A stretch of DNA of 64,000 nucleotides from Bryoerythrophyllum caledonicum (taxonomy: Eukaryota > Streptophyta > Bryopsida > Pottiales > Pottiaceae): assembly GCA_963971425.1 (NCBI GenBank), contig OZ020519.1, positions 9,192,028-9,256,027 on the forward strand. Direction: 5' to 3'. Position numbers and translations under genes: made by a program. The notes beneath the pieces were generated by a model. The model made no database searches and had not been told where the DNA came from. It saw only the letters and a program-made list of their open reading frames with translations. Below, piece by piece: positions 12,801 through 24,009 of this stretch; position 1 is the stretch's first letter, and the number at the start of each line of letters is the position of its first letter.

Positions 12801-14840
12801 ATCTCAACTCCTCCAGCTGCTTGTCTTTATACGCGGGCATCGCCGAAATGCACAAAAATTTCCCTGCCTGGGCTCCAACCCCCGCGTCCGTGTCGTTCGT
12901 CACAGCATACGGCGTCACCCTGCTCCCCACACGCTGCTGCTGCTGCTGCGCACCTCCAAAAGCGGACGCCCCAAAGCTGCTGCCGAACGCACTCCCTGAA
13001 GAGGGCCCTGCACGCACCACCAAAACGACAGCACGTCAGCACCCCACCAGTGCAACCGAGACCTCCACTCGCCTCAAACGCCGCTGCTAATGTCGAGCCC
13101 GCAGCACACATACCCGCCGACCCCACTCCATCGCCTCCCACTGCATCCACACTGCCCTCCACCCTCCATACCTGCTCCGACCACCACCAATCACATTACG
13201 ACCCCTCTACATCCACCATGCCATTCCCACCACATCAGCCTCGGACTAACCGAAAGGGGAAGCTGCCGGCGTGCTCCCAAAGCCGGGCGTGCTACTCGCA
13301 CCGAACACAGACGCAGTCTGCCCGAACAACGATCCTCCCCCAAACGCAGGAGCTGACGAACCAAACGCAGGCGTCGATGTCGATGCTCCGAAAGCCGGCG
13401 TCGACGATGCCGCACCAAAGGCTGGAGTTGACGATGCACCGAACGCAGGAGTCGACGCTCCAAACAGTGGCGTTGTCGTGCTCCCGAATGCAGGGGTGGA
13501 CTGCGCACCGAAGGCTGGCGCTGTCGACCCAAACGGTTGGCTGCCGAATGCCGGTTGCGACTGTCCAAAAGACGGGGACCCAAACGGGTTCTGCTGCGGC
13601 TGAGTGACACCGAAGCCACCGAACGGCGATGCAGGTTTTTGCTGACCAAACGCTCCTGCATGACAAACATATTGCATGATTCAGCAGCGGAAATAGGCTC
13701 AATTTCAATCTGTTGAAGTCTCCTGCGTGATTAACACATCCGATTAGTTATAGGTCAGTGGGTGAGCACTGGTGATTAGAGGACTTAATTCGTTGCAGGA
13801 GGAGCCAGGAGTTATTCCTATGTTTTAATCAAGGAATATAGAGAACACCATGCCTTTGCTGTATTGAGGAGTCCGTACCACAAAAAGCAGATATGTTAAT
13901 TGGATAGTGCAGCAAGCAACACCTCTTTTACCGAAAAAAATTATATCAAAGAAAGAACGCAATTGTGTCACAACCGGTAACCTCGTGCAGAACGACCTAA
14001 TTTCACAGATTGGTCATGAATCAAGACTTTACGGTAGAGCACCTTGTGCTAAACTCTTGATACCTGTATGCGCCAGGGTCTTCATTTAATATTAAATTGC
14101 CATGGCTTTATCACAGATCGCTTACAAAGCTTAACGAGGTTTTGTATACCAGGAATACATAGATCACTAGCAAAGACTTCGTGTCCGGAATCTAGCCCGA
14201 TTATTGGATCAGATACTCACCGAATGCCGGTGCCGTTGACGAAGCCCCAAACGCAGGTGGCGCGGCAGCTCCAAATACACCCGTAGAAGTTCCAAATGGT
14301 GAGCTGCCCGTCTGCGCTCCAACGGCTGGGGCCGTGCTCCCAAACGGTTTAGCCCCAAACAAATTGCTGGCTTGAGAGTTGCTTCCAAATGGATTCGGAT
14401 TTGCACCAAACGGGTTGGCAGCGGCAGGTGCACCAAACGGACTTGGACTTGACGCCCCGAAGGCTGCGCATCACACAGATAAAGACATCTCCCACGTCAC
14501 CATGTGCTGAAGCTCAGCAATGACACCCCCCGTTCTGGCTACTTCTTCCAGAAACGGGAGGCAGCGAGGAAGATGAACCCTAAACCCTCTCATCTCAGAT
14601 CACAGGCGTTCGATGGCTCATCAAAAAATTCTCTCGGTACGCAATCCCCATGACTACATTACCGGGGAGTGCAACCCAACGGGATCGCGTCCTGCCAGTT
14701 CCATCACTTTCCGACAGCTCTGAATTCGCCAGGCGGAACATCAATCATGCGTTCAAAGAGCAAACCCTAATCAATGACGACCTAATTCCTGCACTGACAC
14801 GGATGAAGAGGGAGAACTTACGGCTGCTAGATCCGAACAT
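3865..14840 (-). CDS. NUP98: NUP98-NUP96 nucleoporin precursor, 25 exons
   Basis: Nuclear pore precursor that cleaves itself into Nup98 and Nup96. Exons (minus strand, 5' to 3'): 14840-14822, 14463-14221, 13655-13251, 13007-12774, 12602-11893, 11723-11630, 11456-11390, 10978-10840, 10714-10595, 10220-10040, 9869-9702, 9582-9409, 9308-9130, 9042-8640, 8570-8532, 8451-8200, 7914-7554, 7267-6895, 6663-6048, 5855-5353, 5188-5075, 4962-4839, 4600-4452, 4340-4243, 4066-3865. They join in phase into 5967 nt, 1988 aa. Order: PFG/AFG repeats; GLEBS-like Gle2/Rae1-binding segment near 255-301 ([19 protein letters not shown]); [14 protein letters not shown] near 650; autoproteolytic domain about 845-1019 with KHFS (cleavage F1019/S1020); then Nup96 with [27 protein letters not shown] and [10 protein letters not shown]. 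Start: ATG of MFGSSSPFG, matching the paralogue at 33350. The splice at 8532 (GTGTAAG donor) and the AAG acceptor at 5188 are the least certain. It resembles the vertebrate precursor (about 1800 aa); I infer it is functional. Confidence 0.93.
9309..9408 (-). other. Intron unique to NUP98-NUP96 copy
   Basis: A 100-bp phase-1 intron with GTACGT donor and TGCAG acceptor splits the codon for Gly in ITGHRAGE. In the plus-strand paralogue the two flanking exons are fused without any length change (174 + 179 = 353 nt, the length of 38108-38460). This is the only intron-position difference found across the shared NUP98 part. Confidence 0.9.
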
Positions 14841-15419
14841 CGCAGGTCGTCAATCAACCCGCCTTGATAAAAAAAAAAAAAACGCCTGCCATCACAAACC
14901 GGGATTGTCAGAACCACAGCGCGCGGGCTGACTAGACACCTCGCGAGCCAGGCCGCGTCCTAGTCTGAGCTCAAAAGACGTGATCCGCAGCGCGCAGGGA
15001 CTCACTTGGATTTGGCTGGTGTAGTCGAGAAGCAGCGTCATTCACATCCCAGGCATTGCAAAGCCCCGAGACAGCGACACGGGCAGAGAGGAGAGAGGGA
15101 GAGAGAGAGAGAGAAGGGGGGGCGGAATCAGAAGCGCTGCTGCAGCGAGATCACCATTGCCATGGTCTCACTTAGGTCAGTGCGGTGGGCAGGATCGGCA
15201 ACATCCACCAACACGAACAGAGCGCGACTGCGGGGCTGACGGGGCTGATGATGCGGCCAAAGCCTACGCCACTGCTGCTGCTGCTGCTGCGGCTGCATCT
15301 CATGGCGCACTCCGCTGCCGCTCCCGGCTCGTCATCCTGGCTTCTGCCTGCGCAGGACTTCGTTCCCGTGACTGCTTTCGTTTTGGATGCTGAAGCAACT
15401 CCGTTGCGAGGAGACTTCA

Positions 15420-15459
<40 letters not shown>

Positions 15460-15650
15460 ATACATCCAGTGCAGTAGTAATGGTAACTTACCAAAGCTGC
15501 CTCCGACTTCACTCATTCACTGCATTCAAATTCTGGGCCCCGCTTACTTGGTCGGGGTCCCGAACTCCGTTGCTTTGGAAGGACGCTAAATCCGTTAGTA
15601 GGAGTCTGGAATCCTTCTTCTATGTACGTAATAGATTTGGTTTCTAGTCA
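14841..15650. promoter_or_regulatory. Upstream region of NUP98-NUP96 with simple repeats
   Basis: GC-rich flank upstream of the minus-strand NUP98-NUP96 start, presumed 5' UTR and promoter. It holds a poly(A) run (14870-14882), a GA-rich tract (about 15089-15115), a CTG run near 15275 and a pure CGT run (15421-15458). The bases just upstream of the ATG (GTTGATTGACGACCTGCG on the minus strand) resemble those before the paralogue ATG (GTGAATTGATCAGCTGCG). No TATA box is evident. Confidence 0.45.
15421..15458 (+). repeat. CGT/ACG trinucleotide microsatellite
   Basis: Thirteen uninterrupted CGT units. They read as poly-Val on the plus strand and poly-Thr on the minus strand in otherwise unsupported frames, so I treat this as a microsatellite in the gene's upstream flank. 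Confidence 0.95.
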
Positions 15651-17128
15651 AGCTTATTTATGTTTTTTGGAAGATTTTTCGCTTTTGCTTTGGTATACTT
15701 TTATTTTGTGCTTTTTACTTTGTTGCTATATATTGCCTCCCACGGGGATTCTACTAGTATAAAATAATATTTTTATTTTCCGTCCATTTTAGTTTTGCAA
15801 TATGTCAAAATTGAGATTTTTTATTCATTTATTTGTTAGCAAAAATTGATGTCTTTGTAATGATTTTCAATAGTCTAATCAATATCTAAAATTATGAACA
15901 CTCTTTGATTTTTGAGGTTGTAGCGCCCATATCTATTTAGAATTTTTAAACATCAATGCCTACATTCCTACTTATATTGTATTGTACAAGTGTAGATACA
16001 TGTCGTCTTCGACAAGGCAAGGGTAGTCCCCCAAGTCCCCACTTCAAGTCTTCACCGAGTGGATATTTAATAATAATTTATTGTTCAAAGAAGAGAATGT
16101 TATTAAATAGATACTATAGTTTGTTGGCCGATTGTTAACAAATCTGAAATCAAAAGTAGAGCTTGAATACTCACACCTAGCACGTGATGATCACTGAAAA
16201 TCCCTTGAGCTGAAATGTAAAATGGCTTCCTTATATCCACAATCATTTGTGTAGGCATGAGGATATGCGGATGTGGCTCCAATGCGCGATCTCCATGCCC
16301 TCCATCTTTAGGATTTGGAAGAATCTTTGAGATTTGCGAAGAATCCACCGATGTTATCAGTGGATTGTAAACATTTTGAAGGGAATAAATACGGTTACCT
16401 GACAAGTATTGTGGTTCTCTCTTTGTTTGTTGGAGGTTAGCCAATAAATTTGATTCAATTCAATTACATATCCTTTGAAAATTTATCCATATGTGCATTT
16501 ATTTTTACAAAGCAGGAAAATTAATGAATTTCAAGTCTAAGTTATTTAGGTCCATATTTGATTGTTTTGTCCACATTTTGTTAAATGTTTGTTCAAGTGA
16601 TTGGTTTATCAAAAGTCAAAGGCTTCTAGGTTGTCCTCTATTGGTCATTTATTTATCCACTCCTTTAAACAGACCTCAAACACCACTTGGTGAAAAAATG
16701 CACCTCGGATCAATTCAAAAGCATAAGGAATATCCAACCTTGATTGGCTACTCAATGGTCATCCAACAAACCTCCCAACGTGCCTCCATGTGCAGTTTGA
16801 ATACAATCAGCTCCATTAACAACAACCTCGTTTGATTTGTCTGCTATACATAGAAGTTGCTAAATTGAGTAGCTATTATAATGGAAAGGATGGGTAATCA
16901 TTGTTACATCAAGTGTTGTTGAGGTAAAGAGAAAAGATATGTTGTTCTATTATAACCCAAAATGCCTATTATAATGAAATTGTTGTTCTATCTCGTGCTT
17001 GTATAAAGGGAGCTTATTGTACCTGTAATGCATAGTGTTGTTTAAAATGTGTAAGGTGAGGATAGAAGGAAACAAAATTTTGTTTGTTTACTAAGTTGGG
17101 GATCTCCCTATTTACCCTTGATCGCACG
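15651..17128. other. AT-rich region with one unassigned open frame
   Basis: AT-rich DNA with no recognised domain. The longest frames are 16444-16103 (minus, 113 codons, containing NPKDGGHGDRALEPHPHI) and 16491-16835 (plus, 114 codons). Neither has repeats of a known family, a clear splice context or a recognisable motif. The first has a protein-like composition and may be a fragment of an unknown gene or transposon. Confidence 0.25.
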
Positions 17129-17352
17129 TTGCACTAAGCCTCAGCCTTGGGTAGGTCCATTTTTCTGCCTTTAACTTTCGAGGCTTTAGAGGCTTTTTTC
17201 GGAAAAAAATTGGTCAAATTTGGAGCCTATGGCCTTAAATTACCTTCAAAGGCCCTCCCTTTGATCAAATAGGGCCCCCCTCCAACATATAAATAGAGGC
17301 CAGTTTTGTCCCTACCCTCCCCCACCCTCCTAAGCCTTAGGCTTAGTGCAAT
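17129..17352. repeat. Inverted-repeat element, about 224 bp
   Basis: The ends are TTGCACTAAGCCTCAGCCTT and, inverted at the right, TTGCACTAAGCCTAAGGCTT, about 20 bases with few mismatches. The interior is C-rich near the right end. This looks like a small MITE. I see no clear target duplication and cannot assign a superfamily. Confidence 0.5.
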
Positions 17353-17613
17353 GCTCAACCATAGTATTTAAGCAAATCCCTGAGTTGGTACTGCCCAAAA
17401 AGGACAATTTTGTACATCCCATTGCCAAAGAACAAAATGAACCCAGTCACCAATACAACATTCACCATCATACTACTAAAATCATAACCTGCGCAGAAAA
17501 CCACACAACAATCAACCACGCAGTCAACGGTGTAGTGAACTACAGAAACGCTATAGCCAACGGCGCAGTTAATTGCGCAGTCAACCTTGCTCTGTATGTT
17601 TTTGATTTAACAC

Positions 17614-18345
17614 TCTATTATACTATTATACTACTAAAATCATAATTTGCGCAGCTCCTATGCGGTTGATTGTTGTGTGGTTTACTGCGCGGTTTTGAAA
17701 TTTAGGGTCTTGAGTTTTTGAGTGTGTCAAATTTGCATTTGTGTGTCGCAATTTGTGCTCTTGATTACAAATTTGATGTTCAAAATATTTTTGAGTTAAG
17801 CACTTATTGATTGAATTGTAAATTATGAGTTGTAAACTTGGAGTACGAAAGTTGGAGTTGTGAAGTTGGAGTTGTGATCTTCGAGATTGGTAGACGAAGT
17901 TGGAGTTGCAAAATTGCATATTTGAATTGTGAAGATTGAAATTACAAGTTTTGAGGTGAGATTGCAAGTTTTGAGATTGTAATTGCAAATTGAGTTTGTG
18001 GGTGTACGGAATTGAGATTGTAATTGCAAGTTGAGTTTGTGGATGTGTGAAATTTGCATTTGTGTGTTGCAATTTGTGCTTATCCAAAACAAATTTGAAA
18101 CTCTTGATTACAAAGTCGACGTTCAAAACATTTTTGAAATTCCTTGTTAAAATGCCAAAAACCTAAAACTAAATTTTTTTTCTTCTATTCTATTCTATTA
18201 CATTATTAAAATTCATGCATAGGTTTCAAAGACATATTTGTATTTTATGTAAATTGTTGTTACCTTTCTTTTTAATATTTTGTGATATAAAAACTACATT
18301 AAAATGGTTGAACTAATGCATTGCAAAGCAAGCGCCGACTGCTAG
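17614..18345 (+). mobile_element. Helitron-like non-autonomous element
   Basis: Starts TCTATTATACTATTATACTA and ends in CTAG followed by T. Six bases before CTAG is a GC-rich hairpin (GCATTGC AAA GCAAGCGC). A 5' TC, a subterminal 3' hairpin and 3' CTRR are the hallmarks of Helitrons. The base before the 5' TC is C rather than the expected A. The interior is low-complexity, alternating GTTGGAGTTG and GATTGTAATTGCAA. No Rep/helicase is encoded. Confidence 0.45.
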
Positions 18346-18534
18346 TTATACTACTAAAATCATAATCTATGCAGCAATCAACCACACAATCAACCACGCA
18401 ATGAATTACAGAAATGTTGCAGTCAACTATTAATTGCACAATCAACCGTTATCTTTATTATTTATAGTTTGTAGTATAAAAACTACATAAAAATGGTTGA
18501 ACTAATGCGTTGCAAAGCAAGCGCCAATTGCTAG
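18346..18534 (+). mobile_element. Short Helitron-like copy
   Basis: Abuts the preceding element. Its start shares ATACTACTAAAATCATAAT with 17628 onward, and its last 50 bases match that element's 3' end, with hairpin GCGTTGC AAA GCAAGCGC, then CTAG and T. A further copy of the 5' motif lies at 17470. The central CAATCAACCACRCAATC words are shared among the copies. Confidence 0.4.
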
Positions 18535-18869
18535 TTTAATAATAAAATATCTAGTGTGACACCGGCTGATAAAACTATCAAAAAATAAAGTAAAAAGTAA
18601 TATCAGTTTGAAGACGACTAGTGCAGCCAACACTAATCAACATATATAACAATTGAGTGCCACAATTCTACATATTACAAGCAATGGACAAGGGTGCTTT
18701 CGAAATGAGGAGTGTCTACACATCTTAGAATAGTTGAAGGTAGGGGATGAAGTCTTGTCACCTTCATCTTGTTGAGAGAAAGAAAGAACTTCCTTCTATA
18801 AATGAGACTTGCATGAATAAAATTGTCTCTTCCGTTCCACCGCTCAACCTGTAGGGTAGTCGTATAGAA
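18535..18869. other. 3' flank of cystinosin gene
   Basis: No element or RNA gene seen. It should hold the 3' UTR of the minus-strand transporter gene. The block CTACTTCCCCCTCT adjoining the stop codon recurs at 25950-25964 in a degenerate duplicate. Confidence 0.4.
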
Positions 18870-21576
18870 CTACTTCCCCCTCTCAAAGGTGGAGTCATCT
18901 TGTTGATTATCAACAGCAAGCTCAGGGTCTAGTGATGGAACCACCGCGTAATCTCCCACATGAAGATAGTCCTCCGGCGCTGCTTCGGAATGTTCAGTGT
19001 ACAGACAGAAATGTTGGATGGTGAAGACAATGTCAAACAACAATGACATCTGCATCCACGATCACGCAATATATTAGCACCTGGCTGAAGGAAGTTGTAA
19101 AGGGACGCAAAGATACCATGAGTTTAGACCTCTTTTCTCATTATTAATAATCTAAATCATTCACCAAATCTAACAGCAATTAAGAATAACCAAAAAGTAG
19201 TAATATGAACTAATGAAAAAAAAGGGGTGACTTTACACATAACTCAACTGTCTGAGATATTTGACTACTGGGATATGTTTATTATTTTCAAAAGATAATG
19301 TAGTTACAAAGACAATCAGTGGGTATTAATTGTTTCACAGAAAGGTGAATGCAAGTGTTGGAAATTAAACAATTGCATTCAGAGATATGGCTAAAGGCAC
19401 TGACCAAAGATAGACCCACTTTGCCCACGTTTCCTGAGAAGTTCACGAATGAATCTGAATCACAAACATGCATTAGTCATGCAAATCTTGAGGTAAAAAC
19501 CTGCTTTCATAACAAGGGTTTCTAAAAATTGAACCCTAAACCCTAAACCTGAAAATGCTTTGCATGCATTGGGAAAGAAAGGTAGAAGCATACTTTGATC
19601 AATAGACTGTGTTAGCATCTGTAAAAAGTTTGCAATGCCGCCTGTCATGTCAAGAAGAATGTTGGATATGCTCCAGCCAACTGTGCTTTTCCTTGTGTAA
19701 TTCAAGTATACCTGAAGAATGATAACCAGTGTCATGAATTCTAATCATCTTATTCAATACTAATACAACACTACAAATTCTATCACAAATACTAGAATTA
19801 TTATTATTATTATTATCACACATACTATCACAAATTCTAATTGTTTTGCTCAATTCCAATTCTCAACCAAAGTACTAGTGTGACCAACAAAATGTGTTAA
19901 TTACTTTGTGTAAATGTAGATAATTAGTGTTACTTACGGTGACACTAAATGTTGTGTGTCAGTAGTTATCACCACATTTTTATTGTAGTGTCACCAATAC
20001 TAGATGTCAATGTTGTATTGATTGGTCTAATGAGGTGCTTGATGATAAATATATAAACAATATCATTGATGTAGATGAACAGTATTACACTAAATGCTCT
20101 AACGTCACTTATCAATTTAGTGTAATAATCATGATATTTGCAAGGCAATAAATAAAAAACTAACCTGTGGTATGTACTTGATGCTTGTCATAAAGAGTTG
20201 AATGTTGCTGCATTTGACAAACTTGTTAAAAGAAATCAAATGCCGACCTTGTACGCGGGGAACCCCAAACTCTAAACCCTTAGACCTCTACACTCAGTAC
20301 GCAAAGAAATGACTCTCCAAAAAGACTTTCAGAAGTGATCTATCATTTGAACGCATGCACATCACACAACACTTGTTCAAGTGGATGTGGCTTAAAAAGT
20401 AACTTGTATTATTCGTCAAAACAAGACTTTTCCACACATTTGAGACTAGTATAATAATCCATTGTTTTTAGTGTTCATACTATCTCAGTCTTCTTTTAAC
20501 AAATATAGTGATTCGAGCAAACCTCATGCTTGTTACAATGAGATTATTTTGACACTGAAAAGAATGAAATATACTGGTCTCAAAATTTTGTTGGAAACTC
20601 TCATTTTTCACGACCCTCAACCCTAAGCCAAGATTGACCAACACGGACTTTGCGATGCAAAGAACTTACTTGAAATTCTGGATCATGGAAAGCCAGTCAT
20701 TATGCAACCAGGACACAACCAAGATGATGATGGCTTCTGTCCACACCACACTTGATATGATTTTGCAAGCACTGGACAACTTCTGACCACCTCTCTGAAT
20801 GAAACAAAGAACACCAAAATGTCAAATAGAGTTATTCGTAAAGCCACCCAAAGTTTGAACGAGATACCTGCTCTTTTCACTACTCTTTCCTCACTCTAAT
20901 TAGTCAGCAGAAGAGCTTGGTGACCTTTCAATCGGGTTCAATGCGCTATAGCAATGGGCACGTTTGTCCTCATGGGCTTTTTGGCGGTTAAGTAAAAGTA
21001 GAATTCTCCATTTTTCCTACAAATGAACACTTGATTAAAAAACATATTAGTTAAGTACCTCATAGAAAATCAGTTGCACTGCCATGACTGAAGTGAGAAT
21101 TGTAGCATGCGTAGAAAACGCCACATCGCTTGGCGCCACAGGAATCAGCTGTTTGGCACCCACCAGAGTAGAATGTTAAACCTCCCAAATTGCACAAAAA
21201 GGAGGAAGAGAGTCATGTGGCATACAGTAGTACCTCATCAAAGCCATATTTCTCGTGGTACTGACGTTGCACCACGGGGCTCAAGTACAGAACAGCGTTG
21301 TAAATCAAGTACGAAGAGTGCTTGGTCAGGTTGAAGACCACAAAGTCCAAGTGCAGGCCAACCACACTGCAAACATCCAAACATGTGAGCATGAAACAAA
21401 ACAGCTATGCACTAAAATCAGATACGAAACATCTTCTCTCTCACGCACCTCTTGCGTTTGTAGTTGAGGATGACTTGAGGCCAGAAGCTAATGGACCAGG
21501 CCGTGAAGGCCAACCATCCCAGCAGCTGATACACGACGTACGCCGTTCCGGAATGCCATCCCGGATCGTCCCCCAT
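18870..21576 (-). CDS. CTNS: Cystinosin-like PQ-loop cystine/H+ symporter
   Basis: Predicted proton-coupled cystine exporter of lysosomes or vacuoles. Exons (minus, 5' to 3'): 21576-21449, 21366-21234, 21148-21059, 20794-20670, 20207-20165, 19711-19594, 19433-19405, 19049-18870. They join in phase into 846 nt, 281 aa. Two PQ-loop repeats are visible: AWSISFWPQVILNYKRKS (about 26-43) and YIPQVYLNYTRKSTVGWSIS (170-189), followed by NILLDMTGGIANFLQM and LLFDIVFTIQHFCLY. The acidic residues aligning with human cystinosin Asp205, Asp305 and Asp346 are kept (Asp50, Asp194, Asp228). Seven membrane segments are expected. It lacks the long glycosylated luminal N-terminus of the human protein (367 aa). 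The human C-terminal GYDQL signal is absent, but YLHV and YAVV fit the YxxPhi sorting rule. The start is the first ATG in the only frame carrying PQ-loop 1. Confidence 0.93.
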
Positions 21577-22144
21577 TCCGCCAAAAACCCTCAGAAAATG
21601 AGCCCCGAACTCTACACCAGCATTCCGAAACCAACATCAGATTCAAATCGAAATGAAAACCATAGACGAAACACAATCCTCACCCCAAACCCTAGTCCAT
21701 ACAACAATCCTCAAAGAAATGATCTACCCTTCCCCAGAGCTGCATTCTGTCCCATCCCATCCCGACCAAAACCAGCTCCCTTCCTCACAAGAAAATGAAC
21801 CTAAACTTGCTAATGACCTCTGCTCAAATTGCAGTAGTATTCCAGCTACAACAACCTCGAAATACAGTCCGAAACCGAAACGAAAACCACGTCCACGAAG
21901 AAAAATTGCAGCAGCAGCGAAGAACGAGTTGAACTCACCGGAGTTAGAAAATCTACCCGAGGAAATACTAGAGCAGCAACCCAGAAATCATGCTATCACA
22001 GCAAACGAATTCAACTGGAGCCTGATTTTTCAGCGATCACCAGCAACTTGAAACAGTGACTCGTTGCGATGATGTTAACCTGTGAATGATAAGTAGTCCA
22101 ATACGCTATTAAACATATCATTTTCGTATGCCACAAACCTACCC
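21577..22144. other. Upstream flank of cystinosin with unassigned ORF
   Basis: Contains an open plus-strand frame from ATG 21653 to a stop at 22051 (132 codons), divergent from the transporter. It is Pro/Lys/Arg-rich (KPKRKPRPRRK) and ends in an acidic stretch with LPEEILEQQPRN. I recognise no domain. It could be a small gene, an exon of one, or chance in the 5' UTR/promoter of the transporter. Confidence 0.25.
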
Positions 22145-22265
22145 TTAACCCTTTAACACTTCACCCTTTCAGGAAGATTCGTTGAATCTGGTCGCTTCTA
22201 GAGAATCTACTAGCGTTGTAGATTCTCGCAGCGACCAGTTTTGTTTGTTGTCCGTAGAGGGTTAA
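22145..22265. mobile_element. Short TTAA-bounded MITE
   Basis: Begins with CCTTAACCCTTTAACAC and ends GAGGGTTAA. The inner part is an imperfect palindrome around CTAGAGAATCTACTAGCGTTGTAGATTCTC-like blocks (GAATCTAC/GTAGATTC). Its right TTAA is the left boundary of the next element. Confidence 0.45.
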
Positions 22266-23148
22266 AGGTTTGAGAAGCCATATGTATTTAACATACAAGG
22301 TGTAAGAATTGATGTAAGGTAGAGGCACCCAATTCCGATCAGTAGAGTATGCATGGCATGGTGCATGAAAATGGCAAATGCTTGAAATGGTGTATGAAGT
22401 GACCCAAAATTGATAACTCAAAATCTGAAAACACCAGTCATTATCGGCATTGGGTCACAAAGTGTGCAATTTTGGGTTGCTCCACCTCAATTGAGCTCTC
22501 ATTGCCTCGAAAGTCGAACAAGGCTGGTCGGTATTGGGTACCCTTTATGAGTTGGTTATCCATGGCATGTCTTCTCTTTTTTACTCACTCTCACTTATTG
22601 GCATTGGGTGAAGGAGGGCACCAAATCTCACCTACTCTAGAGTTTGATTATGGGCTCCGGTGGTTTCTGGGCTTTTAAATTCAATATCAACTCCGAATCT
22701 TTGTGATTAAATTTGAAAAAATATTTGTTGAGTTTCATTCCTAATTTGCATCTTTCTACATAAATGTTTTTGATATACAATATCATTTGAGTCCCGAACT
22801 GGCTGAAGTGATCGGAATTGGGTGCCTCTACCTTATATGATAGTTACAAGAGTTTGTATTTGTGTTGAGCCGGATCCAATGACACATGACAATTTTAATT
22901 TAGATCATTCTAGCACCTACTACATGCTTGAGAAGTTGCAAACTGGTCATGTATTCTACATGAATATGGTGTTGTATTTGAGCATGATAAGGTTGAGATT
23001 GATTGAAATGGCCTCTGCATGAAAGATGTTGGTTGGAGGATCTTTAATCTAAATGTGTATGTCTTGCTAAATTTTGTATCTTTTTTTTAATGTTGACAGT
23101 ATAATATGTGACTGTATATATGGTCCTTCGTTGACCTTTAAGGATTAA
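22262..23148 (+). mobile_element. TTAA-type MITE, family C, interrupted by a TA element
   Basis: Matches the intact family C copy at 54459-54815 on both sides of an insertion. The left part runs to GTGTAAGAATTGATG and the right part resumes at ATGATAGTTACAAGAGTTTG. The right end is GACCTTTAAGGATTAA. The left 30 bases of the family consensus are shortened. The insertion is listed separately and duplicates TA. Confidence 0.6.
22317..22833 (+). mobile_element. TA-flanked MITE, family E, nested
   Basis: Inverted termini AGGTAGAGGCACCCAATTCC / GGAATTGGGTGCCTCTACCT, flanked by TA (22315-22316 and 22834-22835). Comparison with uninterrupted copies of the host repeat (GATGTATAC/GGATAG) shows that the TA is a true target duplication, as in Tc1/mariner-type insertion. 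It is 517 bp with no transposase. A second copy lies at 60872-62210. Confidence 0.75.
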
Positions 23149-23447
23149 CGTTGAAGGTCTTCTCAAGGCACGGGAGAATCCACGAGGGTACTAGATCATG
23201 CACAACAGCTAGTAGATAGTGCACAACCGTATCTACACAGAGGATACACTTCACGTTGAGCCAACTTCACACAAATCATTGTAGCTCTCCAATACTTGCA
23301 CCAATGCACCCAAGTTTTGTTCCACTAGAAGGATTTTTCTACTATTTCCAGGCATGTTCCAATCCAAAAAGCGCATTCAACTTACACACAAGGAGATCTC
23401 ACCAGAAATATACGCAAATCGACCGGAAACGGCCATCTCCGCGTTAA
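23145..23447. mobile_element. TTAA-bounded element
   Basis: Starts TTAACGTTGAAGGTC and ends CCATCTCCGCGTTAA. It shares TTAA with family C copies on both sides. It includes the words ACTAGATCATGCACAAC and GATACACTTCACGTTG. No coding frame. Confidence 0.4.
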
Positions 23448-23838
23448 AGGGTTACAATCTTCTGAACCCACATTTGGGTTGCAAAATAATGTATTATGTG
23501 TTTTTGGCATACAAGGTGTTAAAATTAATGTATACAATAGATACAAAAGTTTGTATTTGTGTTGAGCCCAATCCAATTACACACGACAATTTTAATTTAG
23601 ATCATTATTACACCTACAACATTCTCGAGAAGTTGCAAAATGGTCATGTATTCTACATGTATGGTGTCGTATTTGAGCATGATAAGGTTGAGATTGATGA
23701 AATGGCCTCCGCATGAAATATGTTAGTTAATCTTTAATATAAAGGTATATGTCTTGATGAATTTTAGTACTTTTTTTGTATGCTAAGAGTAAAATACATG
23801 ACTGTATATATGGTCCCCCACAGACCTTTAAGGATTAA
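23444..23838 (+). mobile_element. TTAA-type MITE, family C
   Basis: Contains the family C core: TTTGGGTTGCAAAATAATG, GTTGAGCCCAATCCAAT, CATGTATTCTACATGTATGG and a right end GACCTTTAAGGATTAA. It sits directly after, and shares TTAA with, the preceding element. Its own left terminus is slightly rearranged (TTAAAGGGTTACAATC). Confidence 0.65.
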
Positions 23839-24009
23839 GGGTTACATCTGCAAGTGTGTATATTTCACCACAACTGGTCACTACATCATTTATATGGTGG
23901 ATACATTTTAGCCCCACCAGTTACTACAAACATCACACATTTTGCCTATCAGACTCCGGCACACATTCTTATCACATTTGTTGGAAGGGCACAAATCCAA
24001 GGAACTTAA
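23835..24009. mobile_element. TTAA-bounded short element
   Basis: Runs from TTAAGGGTTACATC to CCAAGGAACTTAA and is followed by CCCTTAAAGG. Contains GGTCACTACATCATTTATATG. It is the fourth member of the uninterrupted chain that starts near 22145. Confidence 0.35.

Noticed and set aside
15185..15589. Plus-strand frame with 13 Val in a row, preceded by a Leu run
   Set aside because: The homopolymers come from CTG and CGT microsatellites in a gene's upstream flank; there is no splice or homology support.
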